Source: Brooklawnia cerclae (GTDB lineage: Bacteria; Actinomycetota; Actinomycetes; Propionibacteriales; Propionibacteriaceae). Taken from it: a DNA stretch of 64,000 nt. The position numbers and the translations under genes were made by a program. The notes under the pieces are model-generated. The model was not told where the DNA came from. It searched no databases and was given only the letters and a program-made list of their open reading frames with translations. Of this stretch, positions 33,775 to 41,671 are shown one piece after another. The DNA is taken from assembly GCF_011758645.1 (NCBI RefSeq), contig NZ_JAAMOZ010000001.1, positions 2,728,001 to 2,792,000 of the forward strand. The letters run 5' to 3'. How positions within the stretch are numbered: the stretch's first letter is position 1; each line of letters begins with the position of its first letter.

Positions 33775-34938
33775 TCAGCCCTCGTAGACCTCGAACTTGC
33801 CGTCCTTCACGATCAGGAGCAGCGGTTCCGGGTTCTCCACGCGCCGGGTCTCCTGGTCGAACTTGAAGGTGCCGGTTCCCTGGTAGGAGGGGAAGTCGGT
33901 CACGGTCTGCAAGGCTTCCTGGATGCCCTCACGAGTGGCGCTGGTCGTGTTGGCGGCGTACGCCAGGTCGATGATCGCCTGGTAGGCGGTCAGGTTGAAG
34001 TCTCCCGGCTCCTCGTTGTACTCGGCGCGGAAGTCCGTGACGAACTCCTGGACGAGCGGATCGGTGCTGTTGACCGTGAAGATGCCGGTGATGATGTCGC
34101 CCTCGGCGTTGTCGCCCGCGAGTTCCAGGAACTCCGGGGTGTTCTGGCCGCCGAAGAACGGGCCGGTGTAACCGAGCTTGTCACGCAGCGTGTTGACCAC
34201 CAGTGCACCGTCGGGGCCGTAGCCGATCTGGACGATCGCATCGGGGTTCGCGTCCCGCGCCGGGATGAGGATCGGCGACAGGTCGGTGGAGTCGGCGAGG
34301 TAGGACGACTCGTAGACGATCTCGGTGCCGTTCTTGGCCGCCTGGTCCTTGAAGTAGCCGTAGGCCTGCTTGCCCCAGTCGTTCTCGATGTAGACCACCG
34401 CGATCTTCTTCGCCTTGGTGGCGACGACGTTCGCGTTGTACACCTGATAGACGTCCTGGGCGATGGCCGGGCTCCACACGTGGTCGCCCGTCTCGGGGAA
34501 GGTCGGCGAGGAGTTGTTGAAGCCGTAGTGCACCAGGCCCGCCTGCTGGAAGGTGGGCGAGGCTGCCGTCGAGGATCCGGACGAGTAGTCGCCCACCACC
34601 GCGATGATCGACGAGTCGGCCACCAGCTTGGGTGCGACGGCCGCGGACTGCTTCGGGTCGGACTGCGTGTCGAAGTACTCGAGGCCCAGTTGCTTGCCCT
34701 GGACGCCGCCGTCCGCGTTCACCTTCTTCACCGCGAGTTCGAAGCCCTGCTCGAACAGCCGTCCGTACTCGGCGTACTGACCCGTCTTGGGGTAGATCAC
34801 CCCGATGTTGACGGTCTCGTCGGCCGATCCGGAGGCGTCCGATCCCGACGACGAGCCGGCGCAGGCCGACAGGGCCAGGCTGAGGCCGGCGAGCAGGGCG
34901 ACGGGCGCCAGACGATGTCGTTTCGAAAAAAGTGCCAT
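33775..34938 (-). CDS. Substrate-binding lipoprotein of the LIV-type ABC importer
   Basis: A 387-residue periplasmic-binding-type protein anchored as a lipoprotein: basic start, hydrophobic core and lipobox LSAC (Cys26), then a Ser/Asp/Gly linker. VNIGVIYPKTGQYAEYGR and the later VVGDYSSGSS, VYNANVVATKAKKIAVVYIENDWGK regions are LivJ-like (Peripla_BP_6 type). It delivers substrate to the fused permease. Family members bind amino acids, amides, urea or aromatic acids; which one is not evident here. A GAGGAAC Shine-Dalgarno precedes the ATG. Confidence 0.92.
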   Translation of the reverse strand: MALFSKRHRLAPVALLAGLSLALSACAGSSSGSDASGSADETVNIGVIYPKTGQYAEYGRLFEQGFELAVKKVNADGGVQGKQLGLEYFDTQSDPKQSAAVAPKLVADSSIIAVVGDYSSGSSTAASPTFQQAGLVHYGFNNSSPTFPETGDHVWSPAIAQDVYQVYNANVVATKAKKIAVVYIENDWGKQAYGYFKDQAAKNGTEIVYESSYLADSTDLSPILIPARDANPDAIVQIGYGPDGALVVNTLRDKLGYTGPFFGGQNTPEFLELAGDNAEGDIITGIFTVNSTDPLVQEFVTDFRAEYNEEPGDFNLTAYQAIIDLAYAANTTSATREGIQEALQTVTDFPSYQGTGTFKFDQETRRVENPEPLLLIVKDGKFEVYEG

Positions 34939-34976
34939 GGTTGCGTTCCTCGTGGGTCTTGGTCGGTTGTGATGGA

Positions 34977-36005
34977 TCAGCGTGCGTCCCGCAGTGCCCG
35001 GAGCGAATCCGGATCGGCGGGTGTCGGGACGGTGCAGCTGGGAGCAAGCAGGAAGGGGCGACGCGGACGCGAGGTGAGCGTCCGCTCCAGCTGGTTCGCC
35101 ACCTCGGCGCGGTCGCCCCCGACGGCGAACAGGTCATAGCTGACCCCGCCGACGGGAGTGACACCGAAGTCTTCGTCCAGGGACGGGTTCCCGGGAAGGA
35201 ACTGGTCCCAGTGGAGGGCGTCAATGGGGTAGTCGGTGAACCACTCCGGGTGGGAGTCCTCCCGGCAGGTGTGGAACACCACGTTCGCGTCCTTGGCGGC
35301 GTCCAGGACGATCAGGTCGTACGGACGTGAGAAGGTCGCGAACGACTCGGCATCGAAATGGCCGCTGCTCGCCGTGCCGGTGACGGCGTAGAAGATGCCG
35401 TCGAGCCCGGCCCCGCCCGAGGCCACCGGCTTGATCAGCTCGCTCACGTAGCCGGCGAGGGTCTGCGCGATGGCCTGGAGCGCCGCGTGGACGCCGTCAG
35501 GATCCTGCCGGATCAGGTCGTCGTGGGTGAAGGCCGCCGACGATCCGTAGACGACGTCTCCCGGGTAGAGCGGCAGACCCGCCAGTTGCAGCAGCACCGA
35601 CAGGGGCGAGAACACCGTCTGCAGCAGCGGGCGATCGGGAAGCTGCTCGCGGATCAGCCTCGACGAGGCGATGTGTTCCGCGAGGGCGGGCGCCGAGGTG
35701 GCGTCCAGCGGCCGGATGCGGGCGAGGTCCGCCACACCCGAGATCGCCGGTGAGACGAGCCGGGGGATGACTCCCGAGTAGTCGTCGGGGTCGAAGACCG
35801 ATCCCCACGCCTCGGAGTAGTACACCGCTCGCGGGTTGATCTTCACCCAGTCCCAGTCCCACGAGCGGACGAAGTCGACCGTTGCGGTCGCGAAGCGCTC
35901 CGGGTCGTACTCCTCCCCGACGAAGTGCTGCCACGCGCTGGTGGCGAACGGACGATCGGACGAGCCGGCGAGGACGTCGGCGAACAGCTGGGTGCGGTCG
36001 GGCAC
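34977..36005 (-). CDS. Uroporphyrinogen decarboxylase (UroD/cobalamin methyltransferase) family protein
   Basis: A 342-residue TIM-barrel protein: SAWQHFVGEEYDPERFA near the start, WDWDWVKINPRA, TVFSPLSVLLQLAG, FYAVTGTAS, VVFHTCRE and DALHWDQF. The HTC-like and DALHWD regions resemble UroD-family cobamide methyltransferases more than heme-pathway HemE, and no heme genes are near. It is probably the first gene of the LIV-type operon, 38 bases before the binding protein, so it may demethylate or otherwise process the imported compound. GTG 36005 has GGAGGA upstream. Confidence 0.75.
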   Translation of the reverse strand: MPDRTQLFADVLAGSSDRPFATSAWQHFVGEEYDPERFATATVDFVRSWDWDWVKINPRAVYYSEAWGSVFDPDDYSGVIPRLVSPAISGVADLARIRPLDATSAPALAEHIASSRLIREQLPDRPLLQTVFSPLSVLLQLAGLPLYPGDVVYGSSAAFTHDDLIRQDPDGVHAALQAIAQTLAGYVSELIKPVASGGAGLDGIFYAVTGTASSGHFDAESFATFSRPYDLIVLDAAKDANVVFHTCREDSHPEWFTDYPIDALHWDQFLPGNPSLDEDFGVTPVGGVSYDLFAVGGDRAEVANQLERTLTSRPRRPFLLAPSCTVPTPADPDSLRALRDAR

Positions 36006-36600
36006 GGGTGGTTCCTCCGGAGATCGGGACGCGGTGGTCCGGGCGGATGGATGCGTCCATGGAGATGCCATGGGCACGAGAGGAAGGGACGAGCGCGCCC
36101 GAAAGGGCGATGGCTCGGGTGAATGGTGTTGTCCGTCGGGATCACCGACGGTCAGGGCGCCTGGTCGAAGAGACGGCGTCGGTGGGCGTCAGCGAGTGGT
36201 CAGCGCCACTGACAACAACACGAACACAGACAACACGAACGGCCAACCCCGGTGAGGGGCATGGACTGTGCGTTCATGGTCGTGGACACAGGAGGATGTT
36301 AGCTGACATTTCACAGGTTGCAAGTGCCCGTCTCGCCCAGCGCCCGCGAGACCTCGGGCGCTGACTGGGTGTAGCTGGTAAGTGTGGCTTGTCTCGCCCC
36401 AGCGCGAGACCTTGTCGCCGCCTGTGGACCGCTGCCCACGCGCCCCGGCCGACGCCCGCGCCATTCCCGCGGGCGTCGGGTGATTCCCGCGGGCGCTACA
36501 CCTTCCCGCAGGCGGTATGCGACCCGCGGGAAGCCACAGCACCCGCCTGAGGTCACGCGGGCCGCGTGAACGGGGGAACCGGGGCAGGATCACCACGAAA
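36006..36600. other. Intergenic region behind nagB-like gene and before the UroD-like gene
   Basis: Nearly 600 bases without a supportable gene. The right part has three direct repeats of ATTCCCGCGGGCG or a near copy at 36463, 36483 and 36502 (period about 20) and further inverted GC words. The middle (36190-36250) is a low-complexity ACAACACGAAC stretch. The promoter for the UroD/LIV operon must lie near 36010-36200. Confidence 0.5.
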
Positions 36601-36642
36601 CGGGGGCGATCACGGGCCGCAACCGGTCCGCGATCGCCCCCG
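36601..36642. terminator. Terminator of the amino-sugar operon
   Basis: CGGGGGCGATC (36601-36611) pairs with GATCGCCCCCG (36632-36642) over a loop that can pair further. It lies 25 bases behind the stop of the NagB-like gene, the last gene of the minus-strand operon. Confidence 0.7.
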
Positions 36643-36667
36643 TCAGTCGTGGGACGACGACCCGCGC

Positions 36668-37423
36668 TCAGCCGAGTTCGGCGGCCGCCTCCTCGTCGAG
36701 GAACACCGAGACGCTCGGATGCAGGCGGATGGAGCTGGCGGGGCAGCCGGGCCCCACCGGACCGGTGAGCGCCTGGGCGACAGCGTGTGCCTTGGCCTCG
36801 CCCAGGACCGTGACGACAAGGTGCTTCGCGCTCGACAGCATGGGCACGGTGACCGTGAACGCTGACGTGGGAACCTCGTCCAGACGGGCGAAGCAGTCCT
36901 CGTCCACCTGCTGCTGGCGGGACGCCAGCTCCAACCGGATCTCCCGGATGGGTCGCGGGTCCTGGAAATCGGTGCGGTCGGGCTCGTTGAAGGCCATGTG
37001 CCCGTTCATCCCGATCCCCATGCACGTCAGGTCGATGTGGGCACCCGACAGCAGCGCGCCGTAGCGGGCCAACTCCTCGTCGACCGGTGCCAGGCCGTTG
37101 ATGCGATGGAAGTTCGCCACGGCCTCGGCGGGGAGTCGCCGCGCCAGCCACCCGCTGAACGACCGCGGGTCGCTGCCCGGCAGGCCGATGTACTCGTCCA
37201 TGTGGAACGACTCCAGCCCTGACCAGAGAAGGTCCGCGGAACGGAGTTCGGCGAGCATGCCGTCCTGCGACGGCGCGCTGGCCCAGATGACCTCGGCGCT
37301 TCCCTTCTCCGCGAACACCCCGCGCAGGATGTCGACCACCCTGAGGCCCGCGAGTCGGCCGGTCTCCTCCGGGGTGTCACCGACAGTGACAGGCAATCCG
37401 TTGACCTCGAACATGGTGGGCAT
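36668..37423 (-). CDS. nagB: NagB-like glucosamine-6-phosphate deaminase/isomerase
   Basis: A 251-residue protein. FHMDEYIGLP (around residue 72), the MGIGMNGHMAFNEP region with the catalytic Asp/His environment, and VTVLGEAKAHAVAQAL match glucosamine-6-phosphate deaminases, which turn GlcN-6-P into fructose-6-P and ammonia. It is the last gene of the 11-gene operon, starting one base after the preceding oxidoreductase gene. Given the unusual partners, the real substrate may be a modified amino-sugar phosphate, and the enzyme may be a NagB paralogue rather than the housekeeping copy. Confidence 0.87.
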   Translation of the reverse strand: MPTMFEVNGLPVTVGDTPEETGRLAGLRVVDILRGVFAEKGSAEVIWASAPSQDGMLAELRSADLLWSGLESFHMDEYIGLPGSDPRSFSGWLARRLPAEAVANFHRINGLAPVDEELARYGALLSGAHIDLTCMGIGMNGHMAFNEPDRTDFQDPRPIREIRLELASRQQQVDEDCFARLDEVPTSAFTVTVPMLSSAKHLVVTVLGEAKAHAVAQALTGPVGPGCPASSIRLHPSVSVFLDEEAAAELG

Positions 37424-37424
37424 A

Positions 37425-38435
37425 TCAGTCCACTCCTTTCAATGAACCAATGGGCGAACCAAGGTGCCATGGTTGCGGGACGGTCCCGCGTGAAGCGCTG
37501 CGAGCGGCGAGCACCGCCAGGCGGCTGGCGGCGAGGCTCGCATGGGTGCCGACCTCGGGCTCGCGGCCCGAGCATCTGGCGTCGAAGTACTCCTGGGCGG
37601 GGCGCATCGCGGGCGGACGCTCGGTCACCGCGTCCCGGCTCCCGGTGACCAGTTCGACCTCGGGGCGGGCGAAGTCCAGGTAGATGACTCCCTCGGTGCC
37701 GGTGATCCGCATCTGATAGCGGCCCGTCCCCTGCGAACCCCCTGGCCACAGCCAGTTCGCGTCCAGGGACGCCGAAGCCTGGCCGTCCAGGTCGATGGTG
37801 ACCAGGCAGGCCGTCGCGAAGCCGTCGTCGCGCCGGAGGCGCCATCCGCTGATGGTCCCCTGGGTGGCCTGCGAGAAGAGCAGGGCCAGGTCGATGTCGT
37901 GCAGGGGCAGGTCGGTGAGGATGTCGCCGTAACGGCCGTCGAAATACCACGGGGGACGCGCCCCCTCGTCCAGCAGGTGGGGGCCGGTCGCCTGGATCTG
38001 CCGCACCTGCCCGATCGCCCCGGACGCCACCAGGGCCCGCGCCTGCCGGGTCGACGCGTACCACCGCTTCTCGAACGCCACGGACAGGAGGGCGCTCGAA
38101 GCCTCGGCGGCGCGCGACACCTGATCCAGGCCCTCACCGGACACGACCAGCGGCTTGTCGGCGAGCACGTCGACTCCCCGATCCAGCGCAGCGACGACGG
38201 CATCGGCGCGACCGGCGTACTCACCGCACACGACGAGCACATCCGGCCGCGTCGCGTCGAGCATCGCACGTACGTCCCCGAAGTCGGGCACGGCGCCGAG
38301 CCGGTCACGCGGCACGAAGGCATCGCCGGGATGCGGGTGAGCCCCCACCAGCCGCAGCTGTTCGGGGCGATGGTCGAGTTCGGCGAGGAAGTAGCCCACA
38401 TGGGGGTGGGAGAATCCGTCGATCGCGACCTTCAT
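37425..38435 (-). CDS. Gfo/Idh/MocA-family oxidoreductase with atypical cofactor loop
   Basis: A 336-residue protein with the family layout: N-terminal Rossmann domain with DVLVVCGEYAGRADAVVAALDRGVDVLADKPLVV (the conserved DKPL motif at about residues 96-99) and a C-terminal domain ending in a helix rich in Ala and Arg. The cofactor-binding turn reads IDGFSHPHVGY instead of the usual GxGxxG, so NAD(P) binding may be altered. ATG 38435 overlaps the previous stop (ATGA). It is the second of two such genes in the operon, and the two differ substantially. Confidence 0.85.
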   Translation of the reverse strand: MKVAIDGFSHPHVGYFLAELDHRPEQLRLVGAHPHPGDAFVPRDRLGAVPDFGDVRAMLDATRPDVLVVCGEYAGRADAVVAALDRGVDVLADKPLVVSGEGLDQVSRAAEASSALLSVAFEKRWYASTRQARALVASGAIGQVRQIQATGPHLLDEGARPPWYFDGRYGDILTDLPLHDIDLALLFSQATQGTISGWRLRRDDGFATACLVTIDLDGQASASLDANWLWPGGSQGTGRYQMRITGTEGVIYLDFARPEVELVTGSRDAVTERPPAMRPAQEYFDARCSGREPEVGTHASLAASRLAVLAARSASRGTVPQPWHLGSPIGSLKGVD

Positions 38436-39448
38436 GCGTAGTCCCCGACCGATTGGCGGCGGCCCGTCGCGTCCGACCTGTAGATCGCGTCGATGAGCCG
38501 GACGGCGGGCAGACCGTCGGCGAGTGTGAGGCCCGGCTCGGAGCCGGTCTCGAGGGCGTCGGCGATGTCGAGCCACTGCTGACGGTGCCCCGCGTCCCCG
38601 ATGGCCGAGGGATCTCCTGCCCCCGAGACGGTGGGGGTGCCCGCATCGGGCCTGCCGACCCCGGGGAAGTCCCACCGGGTGATCGCGGCATGGTCGAGCT
38701 CGAACGAGCCGCGGTCGGTGTGGACGCCCAGCCGCGCGGGCATGCCCGGACGGGTGGCGGTGCTGGCGATGATCGAGCCGAGCGCGCCGGAGGCGAATCG
38801 CACCGCGGCGATCGAGGTGTCCTCGGCGCCCATGTCGTGGACGAGGTTCCCGTCGATGGCGGCCACCTCGGTCGCCTCGCCCAGGAACCAGGTGAGCAGG
38901 TCGACGCTGTGCAGGGCCTGGTTCATCAGCACTCCCCCGCCCGGTGGTTCGCGACGCCAGGACGCTGCCCGGTAGTAGTCCGGTGTGCGCCACCACAGCA
39001 CACTGATCTCACCGACCAGCGGCCGGCCCAGCTCGCCGGCGTCCAGCAGACGCTTGATCGCCACATGCTGGGGTTCGAAGCGGCGCTGAGCGATCACCGC
39101 GCCGAACAGCCCGGACGCCCGCCAAGCGGCGACCACCTCCTCGGCGCGGGCGGCGGTGGTCGCCAGTGGCTTCTCCACGACGATGCCCTTGCCATGCGCG
39201 AGCGCCGCCAGCGCCTGCTCCCCGTGCTGGTTGCTGGGGGTCGTGATGACCACCAGATCCACATCGGGATCGGCCAGCAGCTCCTCGGGGCTCTCGCGGC
39301 GGCCGGGGACTCGTCCCGCCAGCTCGGCGGCCCGGTCGTCGCCGCAGCTGTACGCCACGAGCTCCAGGCGCGGTGACAGCGCCGTGACAACCCTGGCGTG
39401 TGTCTCGCCGATGGATCCCAGACCTAGGATCCCGACCCGTGTCGTCAC
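38432..39448 (-). CDS. Gfo/Idh/MocA-family NAD(P)-dependent sugar dehydrogenase
   Basis: A 338-residue oxidoreductase with a canonical VGILGLGSIGETHARVV cofactor motif at the N-terminus, VVEKPLATT (EKP motif) near residue 96, and the substrate-domain stretch GGGVLMNQALHSVDLLTWFLG containing the His of the family's catalytic region. Enzymes of this group oxidise one hydroxyl of a sugar, sugar phosphate or inositol. GTG 39448 overlaps the aminotransferase stop (GTGA). Next to a DegT aminotransferase it recalls the NtdC/NtdA and inositol-amination pairs, where oxidation to a keto sugar and transamination occur together. Confidence 0.87.
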   Translation of the reverse strand: MTTRVGILGLGSIGETHARVVTALSPRLELVAYSCGDDRAAELAGRVPGRRESPEELLADPDVDLVVITTPSNQHGEQALAALAHGKGIVVEKPLATTAARAEEVVAAWRASGLFGAVIAQRRFEPQHVAIKRLLDAGELGRPLVGEISVLWWRTPDYYRAASWRREPPGGGVLMNQALHSVDLLTWFLGEATEVAAIDGNLVHDMGAEDTSIAAVRFASGALGSIIASTATRPGMPARLGVHTDRGSFELDHAAITRWDFPGVGRPDAGTPTVSGAGDPSAIGDAGHRQQWLDIADALETGSEPGLTLADGLPAVRLIDAIYRSDATGRRQSVGDYA

Positions 39449-40647
39449 GAACTCGCTCCTCCGGAGACCTCGCGGAACGCGGTCACCACGATGTCGGCGA
39501 CCGCGTCGACCACCTCCGGGTCGGCCAGCAGCACCGTCTGCGGCAGCCAGATCGTCTCGTCCACCAGCCGATCGGTGTTGGGGCAATGAGCCTCGGGAAC
39601 CGAGCGTCCCAGCGCCTCGCAGACCTTGGCGACCTGCCCGAGCAGCGCCGGGTTGCGGTGCAGGGGCACGTAGCCGGTGCTCGCCCCCGTCAGGCCCGCG
39701 GCGTGCAGCAGGCCCGCCAGTTCGTCCCGCCGGTCCGCGGTGAGCGTGGGGAACCTCATGAGGAACAGGTGCTGGCCATGCGTCGAACCGTCGTCGAACA
39801 TCACCGGGGGCACCTCGATGCCGTCCACGCCCGCCAGCGCCGCCGCCAGTCGTTCGGCGTTGTCGCGACGCACCTTCTGGAGTTCGGGATGGGCCTTCAG
39901 TTGTTCACGCAGGATCGCGCCCTGGAACTCGCTCAGACGCAGGTTCATGCCGAACGTCCGGTGGTCGTACCACGCCCCACCCGGCACCCGGCCGACGTTG
40001 ACGAACGAGAACAGCCGGGAGGCGAGCTCGTCGTCCCGGGTGACGATGGCCCCGCCCTCGCCCGAGGCGAGGTTCTTCGAGCTCTGGAAGCTGAACGTCG
40101 CCATGTCGCCGACCGGGATGGCGCGGCCCTTGTACCGAATGCCGGCCGCCTGAGCCGCGTCCTCGATCACCGGGACGCCGGCCCCCCGCGCGACTGCCAT
40201 GATCTCGTCCATCTCGCACGGAGCGCCGCCCAGATGGACCGGGACGATGGCCGAGGTCCGGGGCCCGACGAGCTGCGCCAGGGCGCCGGGATCCATCGTG
40301 TACCGTCCCGGCAGCGTGTCACAGAACACCGGCACCAGGCCGAGGAAGGCCGGGGCCGCGGCTGTGGCGATGAAGGTGTAGCTGGGGACGATGACCTCGC
40401 TGCCGAACGGCAGGTCGAGCACCGACAGGGCACTGATCAAAGCGATGGTGCCGTTGGCGCACGCCAGGGCGTGCGGCGCGTCGTGGTAGGCCGCGAACGC
40501 GTCCTCGAAATCGTGGACGAAATGGCCGGCCGACGACCCCCAGGCCTCGGTCGCGAGGATCTCGGCCAGGAGTCCCTGCTCGTCACCGGTCTGTCGCGGC
40601 CAGCGGGGAATCCGCTCCTGCAGGGACGTCGGCTCGTGAATCGACAC
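39445..40647 (-). CDS. DegT/DnrJ/EryC1-family sugar aminotransferase
   Basis: A 400-residue PLP enzyme. CANGTIALISALSVL is the phosphate-binding region, VIEDAAQAAGIRYKGR contains the pyridine-binding Asp, and SFQSSKNLASGEGGAI holds the Schiff-base Lys (about residue 205). DegT enzymes exchange amino and keto groups on sugars or cyclitols. In a catabolic operon it could remove an amino group from an amino sugar, reversing the usual biosynthetic direction. Its start lies 65 bases inside the end of the LacI gene, with a GGAGGTAAC Shine-Dalgarno. Confidence 0.88.
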   Translation of the reverse strand: MSIHEPTSLQERIPRWPRQTGDEQGLLAEILATEAWGSSAGHFVHDFEDAFAAYHDAPHALACANGTIALISALSVLDLPFGSEVIVPSYTFIATAAAPAFLGLVPVFCDTLPGRYTMDPGALAQLVGPRTSAIVPVHLGGAPCEMDEIMAVARGAGVPVIEDAAQAAGIRYKGRAIPVGDMATFSFQSSKNLASGEGGAIVTRDDELASRLFSFVNVGRVPGGAWYDHRTFGMNLRLSEFQGAILREQLKAHPELQKVRRDNAERLAAALAGVDGIEVPPVMFDDGSTHGQHLFLMRFPTLTADRRDELAGLLHAAGLTGASTGYVPLHRNPALLGQVAKVCEALGRSVPEAHCPNTDRLVDETIWLPQTVLLADPEVVDAVADIVVTAFREVSGGASS

Positions 40648-41671
40648 CTGTTACCTCCTGTGGTGAGGGTGCTTGCACAATGGTGGTTCCCGGCAGGAAG
40701 CTGCCCGGAACCCTGATGTGGGGCTGCGGGACCTCGACGCCGCGGCGCAGCTGGATGAGCGTCCGGGCGGCGAGCGCGCCGGCCTCCTCGTAGTCGAGCG
40801 CGACCGTGGCGAGGGTTCCGCGAATGCTGGGGGCCAGGGTGCCGTCGCAGCCGAGGACGCTGATGTCCTCGGGGATGCGCAGCCCCAGGGTGAGCAGGCC
40901 GTGGATCACGCCCTGTGCCATGACGTCGTCGAACACCTGGACGGCCGTGACGCCGCTGACGGCCACCGATTCCGCCGCCAGGACGCCGCCGTCGAAGGTC
41001 GAGTCGCCGGGATCGACGGTGACCAGCCCGAGCGTCGTGTCGCGAGCGAGATAGCCGCGCACGGCCTCCTCGCGGCGCCGGTTGGACCACGACACCGCGG
41101 GACCGCGAACGTACGCGAAACGGCGATGCCCCAGGTCGACCAGGCGCTCCAGCCCCGCCTGGATGCCGGCCTCCGCGTCCAGCAGGATCCCGGGCACGCC
41201 GGGCACCTCGCGGTTGATGAGCGCCAGCGGCTGCTCCTTGGACAAGGCGATGAGGTCGTCGGCGACCAGTCGGGACGACATGTTGATGATGCCGTGGGTG
41301 TTCCTGGCGACCTCGCGGATGAGTCGTGTCTCCGTCTCCGGTGAGTCGCTGGTGTCGACCAGGACGCCGTACAGACCCGCGTCGATGAGCGTGCGCTGTG
41401 CCGCGCGCAACAGCCGGGGGAAGAAGGGGTTCGCGATGTCGGGCACGACGACCAGCACGAGGTCGCTCTGCCCGGTGGACAGCGCCCGCGCGGCGCGGTT
41501 GGGACGATAGCCCAGTTCCGCGGCGATGCGCCGGATGTGCTTCTCCGTCGCGGCGGGCAGCATGCCCGGACGGTTCAGGGCGCGCGACACGGTCGACATG
41601 GACACGCCGGCCCTCGCGGCGATGTCGGCCAGCGTGACCATGCTGCTCGCGGCGTCTTCGGTGGGACTCAT
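40583..41671 (-). CDS. LacI-family regulator of the amino-sugar operon
   Basis: A 362-residue repressor. The N-terminal helix-turn-helix and hinge (VTLADIAARAGVSMSTVSRALNRPG, residues 12-36, then GYRPNRAARALSTGQS) are classical, followed by a two-lobed sugar-binding domain (LVVVPDIANPFFPRLL, VSVLGCDG-like ISVLGCDG). It is embedded in the operon: it overlaps the ceramidase-like gene by four bases and the aminotransferase gene by 65. The likely target is the pair of LacI-type operators at 48558-48606. An effector related to the imported sugar is expected. Confidence 0.9.
   Translation of the reverse strand: MSPTEDAASSMVTLADIAARAGVSMSTVSRALNRPGMLPAATEKHIRRIAAELGYRPNRAARALSTGQSDLVLVVVPDIANPFFPRLLRAAQRTLIDAGLYGVLVDTSDSPETETRLIREVARNTHGIINMSSRLVADDLIALSKEQPLALINREVPGVPGILLDAEAGIQAGLERLVDLGHRRFAYVRGPAVSWSNRRREEAVRGYLARDTTLGLVTVDPGDSTFDGGVLAAESVAVSGVTAVQVFDDVMAQGVIHGLLTLGLRIPEDISVLGCDGTLAPSIRGTLATVALDYEEAGALAARTLIQLRRGVEVPQPHIRVPGSFLPGTTIVQAPSPQEVTGVDSRADVPAGADSPLAATDR

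Noticed and set aside
31675-35139. A 1,154-codon open frame on the plus strand
   Set aside because: It runs antisense through the fused permease, repeat cluster 3 and the binding-protein gene; its product is a highly charged His/Asp/Glu/Arg-rich string typical of antisense frames in high-GC DNA.
34977-36005. hemE, the heme-pathway uroporphyrinogen decarboxylase
   Set aside because: The sequence keeps only the general UroD fold motifs, no heme genes are nearby, and it sits in an ABC transporter operon.
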